From positions 62,001 through 126,000 of the forward strand of contig CANGHH010000004.1 in NCBI GenBank assembly GCA_947453725.1: 64,000 nt of DNA, read 5' to 3'. The notes under the pieces are model-generated. The model was given only the letters and a program-made list of their open reading frames with translations, was not told the DNA's origin and did no database searches. A program made the position numbers and the translations under genes. Positions 54,001 to 63,007 of this stretch are shown one piece after another (within the stretch, counting starts at the first letter, position 1; each line of letters begins with the position of its first letter). This DNA comes from Betaproteobacteria bacterium. GTDB taxonomy: Bacteria; Pseudomonadota; Gammaproteobacteria; Burkholderiales; Burkholderiaceae_C.

Positions 54001-55194
54001 TCAGCGCACGGCCACCTGCTCGTGCAGCGGCAACTCGCAGCCCTGCGCGGACGAGGCCAGCGCGGCCACGCAGAGCTCCAGCGTGGCCAGGCCCCAGCGG
54101 CCGTCGTGCAGCGCGGGCGCGCCGCCGCTGAGCGCCGCGTGCCACTCGTCGAGCACGCGCTCGCGCGGTGAGCGGTCGAGCGACACGGCCACCTCGCGCA
54201 CGCCGTCGGCGGTGCAGACCAGCAGGCCGTCGGCCGACTGGCGGATGTCGCCGCGTTCGCAGCTGACCAGGGTCAGTCCGAAGAAGGGCTGGTGCGGCGC
54301 GCGCGCCGGGATGGCGGTGGCGGCGCGGGCCTGCTTGGCCTTCAGCTCGTCGGCCGGCGTGGCGGCGCGCAGGCGCGGCGGGCGCGGCCCGGCGGCGGGG
54401 GGGTGGCCCCATTCGGAGATCCCGAAACCGAGGTCGGTGCTGGCGAAGCCGCCGTAGCCGTTGTAGACCGCGGTCGCCACCGCGCCGCCGTCGAAGGTGA
54501 TGAAGGCGCTGTGCGCGCCGGTGGTGGGGCGCGCCGGGTCCCAGTCGAAGGCCTGCGCCCGCACGCTGCGGGCGCGACCGCCGCACAGCAGCCGGAGGAT
54601 GTCGAACTGGTGCGCGCCCTGGCGGAAGGTCACGCCGCCGCCCTGCCCGGCATCGAGTTCTTCGGCGCGTCGCGGCCGGTGCACCCAGTCGGTGTAGCAC
54701 CAGGTGTGGACCATGCGCACGCGGCCGAGTTCGCCGGCCTCGATCAGCCCGCGCATCGCGGCGATCGGCGCGTCGTGGCTGTGCGAGTGGCCGACCAGCA
54801 GCTGCACGCCGGCGCGCGCCGCGGCGTCGACCATGGCCCGCGCGTCGGCCAGCGTGCTGGCCATCGGCTTTTCGACCAGCACGTGCTTGCCGGCCGCCGC
54901 CGCCTGCGCCACCTGACCGGCGTGCAGCGGCGTCGGCGTGGCGATGTAGACGGCGTCGACTTCGGCCTGCGCCAGCATCTCGGCCAGCGTGGCGTGGCCG
55001 CTGACGCCATGCGCCTGCTGCATCCGCGTGCGCAGCGCGGCGTCGGGTTCGGCCACCGCCACCCAGTCGAAACCGGCGTGGCCCTGCAAAGGGGCGATGA
55101 AAGCCTGGCCGGCCGCACCGATGCCGGCGATGCCGACGCGCAGCCGCCGCGCGCCCCGGCCATCGGCATAGCGCGGCACGGCCGCCAGCGCCAT
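54001..55194 (-). CDS. Gfo/Idh/MocA family dehydrogenase, possible phthalate dihydrodiol dehydrogenase
   Basis: This 397-residue protein has an N-terminal NAD domain (RVGIAGIGAAGQAFIAPL), the EKPMAST motif (VEKP is the family Lys/Pro signature) and a C-terminal domain with GGVTFRQGAHQFDILRLLCG. This last stretch closely resembles phthalate 4,5-cis-dihydrodiol dehydrogenase (Pht4). It starts directly after the SBP stop codon (TAG then ATG) as the last gene of the Rieske-aldolase-SBP operon. It would rearomatise the dihydrodiol made by the Rieske enzyme. Confidence 0.85.
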   Translation of the reverse strand: MALAAVPRYADGRGARRLRVGIAGIGAAGQAFIAPLQGHAGFDWVAVAEPDAALRTRMQQAHGVSGHATLAEMLAQAEVDAVYIATPTPLHAGQVAQAAAAGKHVLVEKPMASTLADARAMVDAAARAGVQLLVGHSHSHDAPIAAMRGLIEAGELGRVRMVHTWCYTDWVHRPRRAEELDAGQGGGVTFRQGAHQFDILRLLCGGRARSVRAQAFDWDPARPTTGAHSAFITFDGGAVATAVYNGYGGFASTDLGFGISEWGHPPAAGPRPPRLRAATPADELKAKQARAATAIPARAPHQPFFGLTLVSCERGDIRQSADGLLVCTADGVREVAVSLDRSPRERVLDEWHAALSGGAPALHDGRWGLATLELCVAALASSAQGCELPLHEQVAVR

Positions 55195-56256
55195 CTATTT
55201 GGCCTTCTTGATGACGATGTCGTCGAACAGCTTCTGCCAGCGGTCCTGCTGGTCCAGCGCCTTGGCCGGGTCGATCAGTTTCATCGGCAGGCGCGCGAAG
55301 GGGCTGTCGATCAGCTTGCTGGCCGGCACGAACTGCGCGTCGGCCAGCAGCTTCTGGCCTTCGCCGAGCATGAAGTCGTGGAACAGCAGCGCCGCCGCCG
55401 GGTTCGGCGCGCGCTTGAGCATCGCGATGGTGCTGGGCTGGGCCAGCAGCGGCGCCAGCGCGATGCTGTCGATCGGCGCGCCCTTCTTCTTCAGCTGCTC
55501 GGGGATCCAGCTGTAGACCGTCAGCGCCAGCGGGATGTCGCCCGAGGCCACCAGATTGGCCAGCACCGAATGGCCCTTGCGCGCCGAGATGCCGTTGCTG
55601 CCGACGATCTGGCTGAACAGCCTGGCGCCGGCGTCCTCGCCCATCTCGGCCAGCAGCGTGCCGAACCAGACCTGGTTGTTGGCCTCGATGGCCAGCCGGC
55701 CTTTCCAGCGCGGGTCGGCCAGCTCGGCGTAGGACTTCGGCAGTTCGTCCTTCTTCACCGCCTGGGTGTTGTAGCTGGCGACCCAGATGTCCAGCGTGAT
55801 CGCGGCCCAGCTTCGGTGGGCCGGCGCGCCACCGGCGATCAGGTCCTTCAAGCCCGGCGACCAGACCTCCTGCAGCAGCTTCTCGCGCCAGGCGGCCTCG
55901 TTCTCGGGCGCGTTGTTCTGCACGATGTCGACATCGAAGCGCCCGCCGCGCGACTCGGCGCTCAGGCGCTGCAGCACGGCTTCGGAACCGGCGCGCCAGG
56001 CGCGCACCTTGATGCCGTACTTCTTCGTGTAAGCCGCCATCACCACCGGCAGCGCCGGGTAGACGTGGTAGACCGACAGCTCGCCTTCCTTCTTCGCCAG
56101 CTCGACCAGCCGGGTCTCGCGGTCGGCGCCTTGGTAGAGCGCCAACTGCAGCGCCAGCTCGCGCGCGGCCTTGCCGGCGTCCTGTGCGCGCACCGCCGCC
56201 GGCAGGGCGGCCAGCGCCAGCGTCGCGGCGAGCTGCCGCCTTGTCAGGCCGCTCAC
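55195..56256 (-). CDS. ABC substrate-binding protein (family 1), SBP 7
   Basis: This 353-residue protein has a leader SGLTRRQLAATLALAALPAA (RR motif) with cleavage near VRAQD. Features: LYQGADRETRLVELAKKEG, SYNTQAVKKDELPKSYAEL and FMLGEGQKLLADAQFVP. It overlaps the aldolase gene by 4 bp (ATGA). There is no ABC membrane gene in this operon. It is probably another alternative binding protein for the transporter at 44-47 kb. Confidence 0.88.
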   Translation of the reverse strand: MSGLTRRQLAATLALAALPAAVRAQDAGKAARELALQLALYQGADRETRLVELAKKEGELSVYHVYPALPVVMAAYTKKYGIKVRAWRAGSEAVLQRLSAESRGGRFDVDIVQNNAPENEAAWREKLLQEVWSPGLKDLIAGGAPAHRSWAAITLDIWVASYNTQAVKKDELPKSYAELADPRWKGRLAIEANNQVWFGTLLAEMGEDAGARLFSQIVGSNGISARKGHSVLANLVASGDIPLALTVYSWIPEQLKKKGAPIDSIALAPLLAQPSTIAMLKRAPNPAAALLFHDFMLGEGQKLLADAQFVPASKLIDSPFARLPMKLIDPAKALDQQDRWQKLFDDIVIKKAK

Positions 56257-57002
56257 CGCGGCACCTCGCCCGCTTTCGACGCGCGCTCGGCGCGCCGGCG
56301 CAGGTAGTCGAAGTTGATCGTGTACTGCTCGGGCCGCGTGATGTTGTGGTGCAGGCGCTGGATGCTGTCGTCGCTGAAGACCGCGCCGACGCCGCCGCTG
56401 GCCTGGGCCAGCAGCTGGATCTTGCAGGCCTCTTCCAGCAGCAGCGCCAGCACCGTGGCTTCCTCGATGCAGGCACCGACCACGGCCACGCCGTGGTTGC
56501 GCAGCAGCACGGCCTTGTGCGGACCCAGCGCGGCGGCCACGCCGGCGCCCATGTCCTGGGTCCGGATCAGGTCGATGGTTGCGGTGAAGTAGGGCACGCC
56601 GTCGGCCTCACCGCCCCAAAACGCCACGCTGGGCTGGCTGATCGGCAGCACCGCCTTGCCGGTCGCCGACAGCGCCACCGCGTGCGTCGGATGGGTGTGG
56701 ATGACGCTCATCACCTCGGGCCGCCGCTTGTAGATCTCGCTGTGGATGTAGACCTCGCTGTGGCGCCGGCCGCCGCCGCCGACCTTCTCGCCGTCCAGGT
56801 TGCAGACCACGATGTTCTCGAGCGTGATCTCGTCGAGCCCGCGGCTGTGCGGCTTCATCAGGAAATGCGTCGGGTCGCCCGGCAGGCGCAGCGAGACGTG
56901 GCCGCGCGTCAGGTCGCCCTGGTCGGCGGCGTCCAGGATCAGCCCGGCGGCGATCAGCTTTTCGCGGGCTTCGAGTTCGGTCATTGCGGTGGCTGCATTC
57001 AT
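56253..57002 (-). CDS. Class II aldolase/adducin family protein, possible dihydroxy-aromatic decarboxylase
   Basis: This 249-residue protein has the zinc site of the family: HTHPTH (about residue 100) and a third His in LLRNHGVAVVG. Members are L-fuculose-phosphate-type aldolases or decarboxylases, including 3,4-dihydroxyphthalate decarboxylases. Between a phthalate-type Rieske oxygenase and a dihydrodiol dehydrogenase, a decarboxylase role is the more likely. It overlaps both neighbours by 4 bp. Confidence 0.85.
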   Translation of the reverse strand: MNAATAMTELEAREKLIAAGLILDAADQGDLTRGHVSLRLPGDPTHFLMKPHSRGLDEITLENIVVCNLDGEKVGGGGRRHSEVYIHSEIYKRRPEVMSVIHTHPTHAVALSATGKAVLPISQPSVAFWGGEADGVPYFTATIDLIRTQDMGAGVAAALGPHKAVLLRNHGVAVVGACIEEATVLALLLEEACKIQLLAQASGGVGAVFSDDSIQRLHHNITRPEQYTINFDYLRRRAERASKAGEVPR

Positions 57003-58291
57003 GTCGTTTCCTCGGTGCTCAGCGGCGCGGGCGCTGCCGGCTGGCCTTCGTAGATGGCCACCAGGTCCTGGGCGATGGGCGCGTACTTGGCGTGGGTGCG
57101 CAGCATGAAGGCCGCGAAGCCGTCGCTGTTGTGGTGCTTCTTGGTTTCGGTCGGCAGCTCGATGCGGCCGCGCGAGGCGTCGCGCAACACCCCCATCGGG
57201 TCCTGCCCCTGCTGCACCTTCTTCATCTCACGCTTCAGCGCGCGGCGGTACATCGCGATGCCCTTGTCGGAGGCGCCCAGCTGCTCTTTCGAGCGGTCGG
57301 CGATCGCGCCCTGGGTGACCCAGGCCATCATGTCCTGGCCATCGACGTTGTCGACGATGAAGTCGCCCTTCGCGTCCAGGTAGGGCACGTCGTAGGTGTG
57401 CACTTTCCCGAGCAGGGCCGCCGGCACCGGCGCGCCGGCCGGCGGCAGGTAGGCGTTGTACCAAAGGTGAAGCGTGTGCGTGTCGTCCACCGGCACCCGC
57501 ATCTGGAAGGAGTGGTAGCGGGCCTTGGGGTCGCCGTTGCCGACGGCCAGGATGTTCGGGAAGACGATCGGGTGGCCGATGCGCCAGTCGTCGCTGTCTT
57601 CGCCGTGGCCAGCCAGCAGACGGTGCTTGGTGATGCCGAATTCGAATTCGCGGAAGTCGATCTTCAGGTGCTGCGCGCTGATCGCGACCTTGACGCCTTC
57701 CTGCTCCTTCTGAAACTCGTACTGGTGGCCGTGCAGCCATTCGGTGTGCACCGGGTCGAGCGAGTTCTCCATGATCTGCAGCCAGTTCACCGGCAGCATC
57801 ACGCGGCCCATGATGCGGACGGCACCTTCGGCGACGAAGCCGTCGAAGCGCGGCAGCACGGGCAGCGGCTGCTCGGACGTGACCGGACCCATGTAGGTGA
57901 AGAGCACGCCGCCGAGTTCCTGCACCGGGTAGGCCACGGCGCCCGCGCTGGCGCGGAAGGCCGGGTTGTCGGCCTCGAAAGGCTGGTGCAGGCAGGCGCC
58001 GGCGGCGTTGAATTCCCAGCCGTGGTACGGGCAGCGGATGCCGCGTTCGGTGGGGATGCCGTGCAGGAAGGAGGCGCGGCGGTGCGGGCACTGCTCGGCG
58101 ATCAGGCCCAGCCCGCCGCTGCGGTCGCGGAACAGGATCAGGTCTTCGCCGAGCAGGCGCACGCGCTGCGTCCAGGCGTCGGCCAGGTCCACCGCGGCGG
58201 CGAAAGGCTGCCAGTAGCGGCGCATCAACTCGCCCATCGGCGTGCCGGGGCCGACCTGGGTCAGCAACTGGTTCTGTTCGGGGCTTTCCAT
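56999..58291 (-). CDS. Rieske oxygenase alpha subunit, phthalate 4,5-dioxygenase-like (second copy)
   Basis: This 430-residue protein begins NQLLTQVGPGTPMGELMRRY, typical of the phthalate dioxygenase group. The Rieske motif is CPHRRASFLHG ... CPYHGWEF (about residues 65-92); the iron site is NSLDPVHTEWLHGH (about 170). The ATG at 58291 has AGGA 7 bp upstream; other in-frame starts lie in or beyond the operator. The beta subunit and reductase are absent, so the reductase at 29705 probably serves it. It leads the operon and has promoter and operator upstream. Confidence 0.92.
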   Translation of the reverse strand: MESPEQNQLLTQVGPGTPMGELMRRYWQPFAAAVDLADAWTQRVRLLGEDLILFRDRSGGLGLIAEQCPHRRASFLHGIPTERGIRCPYHGWEFNAAGACLHQPFEADNPAFRASAGAVAYPVQELGGVLFTYMGPVTSEQPLPVLPRFDGFVAEGAVRIMGRVMLPVNWLQIMENSLDPVHTEWLHGHQYEFQKEQEGVKVAISAQHLKIDFREFEFGITKHRLLAGHGEDSDDWRIGHPIVFPNILAVGNGDPKARYHSFQMRVPVDDTHTLHLWYNAYLPPAGAPVPAALLGKVHTYDVPYLDAKGDFIVDNVDGQDMMAWVTQGAIADRSKEQLGASDKGIAMYRRALKREMKKVQQGQDPMGVLRDASRGRIELPTETKKHHNSDGFAAFMLRTHAKYAPIAQDLVAIYEGQPAAPAPLSTEETT

Positions 58292-58313
58292 CAAGGGTCC
58301 TGGTGCGACCATC

Positions 58314-58350
58314 GTTCCACAAGAAGGAACGTCGGTCCAAATAGAGAGAC
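58314..58350. promoter_or_regulatory. Tandem palindromic operator, copy 6 (Rieske-aldolase operon)
   Basis: GTTCCACAAGAAGGAAC (58314-58330) has perfect arms. GGTCCAAATAGAGAGAC (58334-58350) has a few arm mismatches and its centre lies 20 bp away. They lie 23-59 bp upstream of the Rieske start codon and directly after the predicted promoter. Confidence 0.7.
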
Positions 58351-58354
58351 TTCG

Positions 58355-58383
58355 ATACTCCTGCGCGCGAAGCACCTTGTCAA
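58355..58383 (-). promoter_or_regulatory. Promoter of the Rieske-aldolase operon
   Basis: On the minus strand TTGACA (58383-58378) and a modest -10 GAGTAT (58360-58355) are separated by 17 bp. The near edge of the operators is 33 bp from the start of the -35 box, as at the other promoters of this set. Confidence 0.5.
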
Positions 58384-58447
58384 CGCGGCGGCGCTCGGGG
58401 CAAACCCGCGCGATACTGGCCGGCCCTGCACGAAACCGGTTCCCTGC

Positions 58448-59035
58448 GTGGCAAAGATTGGCCGCAACGACCCCTGCCCTTGCGGCAGCCAGCGCAAATA
58501 CAAGCTCTGCCACGGCGCGGTGGCGATCGTGGCGCAGCCACCCGCTGCGGCGGCGCTTCCGGATCTCGGCAGCGCCGCCGCGCCAGCGCGCCAGTGCGGC
58601 CCTTGCACGGCTTGCTGCGAAGGCTGGGCCGAGGGCGAGATCCGCGGCCACCGCATGCACCCCGGGCAGCCCTGCCATTTCCTGCAAGGCGGCCGGGGCG
58701 GCGCCTGCAGCATCTACGCCGAGCGCCCGCAGTCACCGTGCCGCAACTTCGTCTGCGGCTGGCTGGCGCCCGGCAGTCCCTTCCCCGATGAGTTCCGCCC
58801 CGACCGCAGCGGCGTGATCATCGTGACGATGCGCTGGCGCGACGGTCCCTGCTACGTGCTGCTGCCCGCCGGCAAGGACCCCGGGCCCGAGATGCTGGAG
58901 GGCATGAAGGCCTACGCGCGGCACAGCGGCGCGCCCTTCTACTACTCGGTGAACGGCGAGCGCCTGGGCTACGGGCCCGCGGCTTTCCAGCAGGAGATGC
59001 TGGACAAGGTACAGCGCGGCGTGCCGTTGTGGTGA
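58448..59035 (+). CDS. SEC-C motif and YkgJ-like cysteine-rich protein
   Basis: This 195-residue protein starts with a SEC-C zinc motif (GRNDPCPCGSQRKYKLCHG). A second cysteine cluster (CGPCTACCEGW) and later CRNFVCGW resemble the CxxCxxCC-type metal-binding domain of YkgJ/FliB-like proteins. The C-terminal half is a soluble domain of unknown role. The start is GTG at 58448. It is divergent from the Rieske operon and separated by 156 bp that also hold the operator; it is not obviously part of the regulon. Confidence 0.75.
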   Translation: MAKIGRNDPCPCGSQRKYKLCHGAVAIVAQPPAAAALPDLGSAAAPARQCGPCTACCEGWAEGEIRGHRMHPGQPCHFLQGGRGGACSIYAERPQSPCRNFVCGWLAPGSPFPDEFRPDRSGVIIVTMRWRDGPCYVLLPAGKDPGPEMLEGMKAYARHSGAPFYYSVNGERLGYGPAAFQQEMLDKVQRGVPLW

Positions 59036-59060
59036 GGACGGGCAGCGCCGGCGCGCGGCT

Positions 59061-59822
59061 TCAGCGCTGGACGCGACGGCCCAGCGCCAGGCCGGCCAGG
59101 GCCAGGCCGACCAGGGCCAGCGAACCGGGTTCCGGCACCGTGGTCAGCCCGAACTGTGCAGCCTGAAGCGCGCCGCGCAGATAGGGGGTCGTGAAGCTGG
59201 TGATGTCGGTCGCGGTGCCGTAGGGGCCTGCGTCCATCGCGAGGTAGTTGAAGGACCCGCCGTTGGTGTAGCTGCGGAAAGCGGCGATGTTGTTGACTTC
59301 GTCGTTGGTGCCCAGCATCACGGTGTTCGTGGTGGCCAGCAGGTGCGTCATGTGATAAGTGACTGGGTTGGCCTCGGGCGCGTAGGTGGCCGGCATGAAC
59401 TGGGTCGCGTTGTTGGTCACCAGCCTGTTCCACTTGCCATCGGTGTGCCAACAGTCGTTGCCGGTGTTGTTGATGTACAGACCGACCCAGTTGCTGAACC
59501 CGCCCCCATCACAGGAGCCCCCAAACACGATGATGTCGGCACCCGCATTCAGCGCGCTGGTGTAGTTCACATAGGGAGCGCCGCCGCCGCCATAGGACAG
59601 GATCAGCGTGTCGCCGGCCGACAGGCTGCCGGGCATGCTGCTCCCCGCATTGGTGTAGCTGACACCCAGTTGCGTGAGCGCGGTGGCCACGTTCGCTGTC
59701 GAGTTGCCCGCCAGGATCAGTGAGGCCTTGGCTTCAAACGACAAGGCCGACGAGCCGATCACAGCAGCGCACGTCAACGCTTTCAAAACGGAATTAGAAA
59801 TGACCAGTCGTTCGATGTTCAT
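59061..59822 (-). CDS. PEP-CTERM sorting-domain exported protein
   Basis: This 253-residue protein has a signal peptide (MNIERLVISNSVLKAL..., cleavage near AKA) and a C-terminal PEP-CTERM signal (VPEPGSLALVGLALAGLALG followed by RR). Such proteins are cut and anchored by an exosortase (EpsH/XrtA-type) and often belong to biofilm matrix. The middle is rich in Gly, Thr, Asn and Ser and has no recognised domain. The start is placed at the ATG at 59822; an upstream in-frame ATG at 59861 is possible. Confidence 0.85.
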   Translation of the reverse strand: MNIERLVISNSVLKALTCAAVIGSSALSFEAKASLILAGNSTANVATALTQLGVSYTNAGSSMPGSLSAGDTLILSYGGGGAPYVNYTSALNAGADIIVFGGSCDGGGFSNWVGLYINNTGNDCWHTDGKWNRLVTNNATQFMPATYAPEANPVTYHMTHLLATTNTVMLGTNDEVNNIAAFRSYTNGGSFNYLAMDAGPYGTATDITSFTTPYLRGALQAAQFGLTTVPEPGSLALVGLALAGLALGRRVQR

Positions 59823-60525
59823 GAGCTTGTCGACTTTCGCTTGATTGGGGTTGAGCCTCATTCTTAAGGCTCAGTCACTGTAGCAATGCATGTGCCGCGA
59901 AATCCGCATTCTGCAAGTGGCTGATTCGTATACAGAAATCGCTTCTCGTCGTTCGCAGTCGGAGCGCGGTGTAAGAATTCTCGACAAGTGTCGGTCGAAA
60001 GAGAAAACAGCATCTCGCGCGCCGGATCGGCGCCCTGGTGGGCGGCGAATTCAGTCGACGCAACCGGCCTGCTGCGCCCTTCGGCACGTTGCGTCCCGGC
60101 ACGGGCCAGCCAGAGGGACATGTCGTGGATGGCCGGCCGAACTGATGCGCCGCGGCTTGTCTGCTCAGGTCAGCGGCGCTGATGCATCCCAACGCCTGGC
60201 GAGCCATCCGCGCACGGGGCTTCCGGTGGTGCGCGGTACCCGATCGATCTCCCCAGTAGACGTGCGCGCGCTGGAAGACGAAGCTTGAGCTGGCCTGCAA
60301 GCGCACCAGCGCGGCCACACTGCTTGGGCGGCACGAGCGGGACTGAATCCTTCTCTGAAACCCGGCCCACGGGGTTCATATTTGTCGAGATTGTTTACAT
60401 CCTGGCAGGGCGCGCACCGGCCTTTCTGTGGGATTCAGCGCGACGCTGTTGATCTGCATGGATTTTTTCAGACTGGCATCAGAGTTGCTGTGTGCGCTTG
60501 TTCGCACACTGAAAGGTATCGACCG
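59823..60525. other. Long intergenic region between divergent PEP-CTERM genes
   Basis: About 700 bp separate the two outward-facing PEP-CTERM genes. Overlapping open frames on both strands have no recognisable product, signal peptide or fitting ribosome-binding site. The AT-richer stretches near 59880-60000 and 60360-60520 could hold the divergent promoters. I see no repeat, RNA gene or operator of the IclR type here. Confidence 0.5.
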
Positions 60526-61299
60526 ATGAAACACCGTCCCCATGTCGCGTTGATCCCCGTCGCGCTGGCACTGACATGCTGGCTGGCAGCAGCCCCGGTA
60601 CGGGCCGCGTCAATCACGCTGTCGACGACGGTGCGCGATTTCACGCCGGGCACCAACGCGGACTTCGAAAGATACGGTGGGGACGACCGGGGTATCGTCC
60701 AAACCACCCTCGGTGCCGACGGCAAGCCGATCTACTCGGGTGGCAGCCATCCGACCATCACCTCGGCCACCACCTTCAACCAGTGGTACAACAACACGGC
60801 CTCGGTCAACATCGCGATCGCTTCGAGCATCACGCTGAACGAGACGGCTCCGGGTTCCGGCATCTACCAATACTCGAGCTCGGCCTATTTTCCGGTCGAT
60901 GGCCAGGGTTTCGGCAATTACGGCAGCACCGGCCACAATTTCCATTTCACGACGGAAATCCACACGCTGTTCACCTACCAGCTCGGCCAGAACTTCAGCT
61001 TCACCGGCGATGACGACGTCTTTGTCTTCATCAACGACCAACTCGCCATCGACCTCGGTGGGGTCCACGCCGCCGAGACCGGATCGGTCAACCTGAACAC
61101 CCTGGGCCTGATCGCGGGCAGTGACTACAAGCTGGATGTGTTCCAGGCCGAGCGCCACACATCGGCCTCCACCTTTGCCATGCAAACCTCGGGACTCGTG
61201 CTGCGCAGCAGCGATGCACCCGAGCCGGGGTCGCTGGCGCTGGTCGGCCTCGGTCTGCTCGCCGCAGGAGCCAGCCGCCTGCGCCGCCGCGGCGCCTGA
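60526..61299 (+). CDS. PEP-CTERM protein with fibro-slime-like domain
   Basis: This 257-residue protein has a signal peptide (ALIPVALALTCWLAAAPVRA), a central domain with FSFTGDDDVFVFINDQLAID, LGGVH next and then a SVNLNTLGL stretch, matching the fibro-slime/PA14-like domain. It ends in a PEP-CTERM signal (PEPGSLALVGLGLL, then RRR). It should be exported and anchored at the surface. It and the divergent gene at 59061 share the same PEPGSLALVGL tail. The ATG at 60526 starts the signal peptide. Confidence 0.88.
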   Translation: MKHRPHVALIPVALALTCWLAAAPVRAASITLSTTVRDFTPGTNADFERYGGDDRGIVQTTLGADGKPIYSGGSHPTITSATTFNQWYNNTASVNIAIASSITLNETAPGSGIYQYSSSAYFPVDGQGFGNYGSTGHNFHFTTEIHTLFTYQLGQNFSFTGDDDVFVFINDQLAIDLGGVHAAETGSVNLNTLGLIAGSDYKLDVFQAERHTSASTFAMQTSGLVLRSSDAPEPGSLALVGLGLLAAGASRLRRRGA

Positions 61300-61905
61300 T
61301 CAGGCAGCGGGCTTGGCGCCGCGCGCGCCACCGTCCCAGCGGTGGATGTTCGGCGCTTCCAGTTCGAACAGGTCGAGCGCGCGGCCGACGGTCTGGTTGA
61401 TGATGTCCTGCACCGTCGCCGGCCGGCTGTAGAGGGCGGGCACCGGCGGCATGATGATGGCGCCGTTCTGGGTGGCCTGCGCCATCAGCGCGATGTGGCC
61501 CGCGTGCAGCGGGGTTTCGCGCAGCAGCAACACCACGCGCCGCCGCTCCTTCAGGCAGACGTCGGCGGCGCGCACCACCAGTTCGTCGTTGTAGCAGTGG
61601 GCGATGCCGCTCAGCGTCTTGATCGAGCAGGGCGCGACCAGCATGCCCAGGGTCTTGAACGAGCCCGACGAGATCGTCGCGCCGATGTCCTTGGCGCTGT
61701 GCACGCAGTCGGCCAGCTCGCGCACCTGCGCGGCGCTGTAGTCGGTTTCTTCGGCCAGCGTGCGCGCGCCCGAGGCGGTCAGGATCAGGTGGGTTTCGAC
61801 GCCGCCCATCTCGCGCAGCACCTGCAGCGTGCGCACCCCGTAGGCAACGCCGGAGGCGCCGGTGATGGCGACGATCAGGCGGCGGGGCGTGGCAATGTCG
61901 GTCAT
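61300..61905 (-). CDS. ubiX: UbiX-family flavin prenyltransferase
   Basis: This 201-residue protein binds FMN near RLIVAITGASGVAYGVRTL and has SSGSFKTLGMLVAPCS and RETPLHAGHIALM typical of UbiX/Pad1. It attaches a prenyl group to FMN to make the prenyl-FMN cofactor of UbiD-type decarboxylases. The ATG at 61905 is used. No ubiD is in the window, so its partner decarboxylase is elsewhere. It may serve ubiquinone synthesis or an aromatic-acid decarboxylase. Confidence 0.92.
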   Translation of the reverse strand: MTDIATPRRLIVAITGASGVAYGVRTLQVLREMGGVETHLILTASGARTLAEETDYSAAQVRELADCVHSAKDIGATISSGSFKTLGMLVAPCSIKTLSGIAHCYNDELVVRAADVCLKERRRVVLLLRETPLHAGHIALMAQATQNGAIIMPPVPALYSRPATVQDIINQTVGRALDLFELEAPNIHRWDGGARGAKPAA

Positions 61906-61964
61906 GGGTCGGGGTTCCAGGGTGAGCGTCGCAGCGCGGGATGCGCCTGCGACCTTAAGCGATG

Positions 61965-62999
61965 TCAGCCGGCCGCGCAGGCGACGAAGCCGGCTTGCAG
62001 CGCGGCGGCGTCGAGGTGGCGGCCGATGAAGACCAGCCGGCTGCTGCGCTGCTCGTCGGCGCGCCACGGCCGCTGGTGGTCGCCTTCGAGGATCATGTGG
62101 ACGGCCTGGAAGACCAGGCGTCGCTCGTCGCCAGCGATGTCGATGATGCCCTTGGCGCGCAGGATGTCGGCGCCCTGCGTCGCCACCAGCTGCGTCAGCC
62201 AGGCCTGCACGCGCGCGGCATCCATCGGCTGGTCCGCGCTGAGCGAGACGCTGGCGATGCCGCTGTCGTGGACATGGTCGCCGGAATGGGCGGCGTGGTC
62301 ATGCCCATGGCCACAGTGTTCGTCGTGCACATGCCCCGGCGCGCCGTGCGCCGGCTGCAGAAAGGCCGGCTCCCGCATGACGATGCGGTCGAGGTCGAAG
62401 CCGCCCCGGCCGAGCACCGTGTCCAGCGCCACGCCGCTGCGCAGCGCGCGCTGGATCGGCGCCAGCGGGTTCAGGCGGCGAAGCAGGCGCTCGACGGCCT
62501 GCAGCTCGCCTTCGGTCGCCAGGTCGGTCTTGTTGAGCACGATCTGGTCGGCGAAGGCGATCTGCTCGGCGGCCTCGAAGCTGTCAGCCAGTTGCCCGGC
62601 GATGTGGCGCGCATCGACCAGGGTGGTGATCGAATCCAGCCGCAATTGAGCGCGCAGCCCGGCATCGACGAAGAAGGTCTGCGCCACCGGCCCGGGGTCG
62701 GCCAGGCCGGTGGTCTCGACGATCACCGCATCGAAGCGCCCCGGCCGCGCGAGCAGGCCGTGCAGCGTGCGGATCAGGTCGCCGCGCACGGTGCAGCAGA
62801 TGCAGCCGTTGTTCATCTCGAACAACTCTTCATCGCTGTGGACGATCAAGTCCGCGTCGATGCCGATCTCGCCGAACTCGTTGACGATGACGGCGTAGCG
62901 CTCGCCGTGGCTGCCGCCGAGGATGCGGTTCAGCAGCGTCGTCTTGCCGGCACCCAGGTAGCCGGTCAGCACCGTCACCGGGATCCGCTGGTCCTGCAC
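61965..62999 (-). CDS. CobW/COG0523 family GTPase with histidine-rich loop
   Basis: This 344-residue G3E-family protein has Walker A GYLGAGKTTLL (about residues 11-21), the CxCC metal site NNGCICCTVRGDL and the guanine motif region NKTDL. A loop of about 30 residues starting near GAPGHVHDEHCGHGHDHAAH carries 10 histidines. Such proteins move Zn, Co or Fe to target enzymes or act under metal limitation. The start is GTG at 62999, just after the dehydrogenase stop; no closer ATG exists. It is adjacent to a zinc-dependent dehydrogenase, a plausible client. Confidence 0.88.
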   Translation of the reverse strand: MQDQRIPVTVLTGYLGAGKTTLLNRILGGSHGERYAVIVNEFGEIGIDADLIVHSDEELFEMNNGCICCTVRGDLIRTLHGLLARPGRFDAVIVETTGLADPGPVAQTFFVDAGLRAQLRLDSITTLVDARHIAGQLADSFEAAEQIAFADQIVLNKTDLATEGELQAVERLLRRLNPLAPIQRALRSGVALDTVLGRGGFDLDRIVMREPAFLQPAHGAPGHVHDEHCGHGHDHAAHSGDHVHDSGIASVSLSADQPMDAARVQAWLTQLVATQGADILRAKGIIDIAGDERRLVFQAVHMILEGDHQRPWRADEQRSSRLVFIGRHLDAAALQAGFVACAAG

Positions 63000-63007
63000 T
63001 TTGAGCG

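Noticed and set aside
59890..60288. 132-residue open frame in the intergenic region
   Set aside because: It has no recognisable domain, a poor start context and overlaps open frames on the other strand; probably chance.
61300..61905. A UbiD partner next to UbiX
   Set aside because: I looked for a UbiD-like decarboxylase on both sides and found none within the window.
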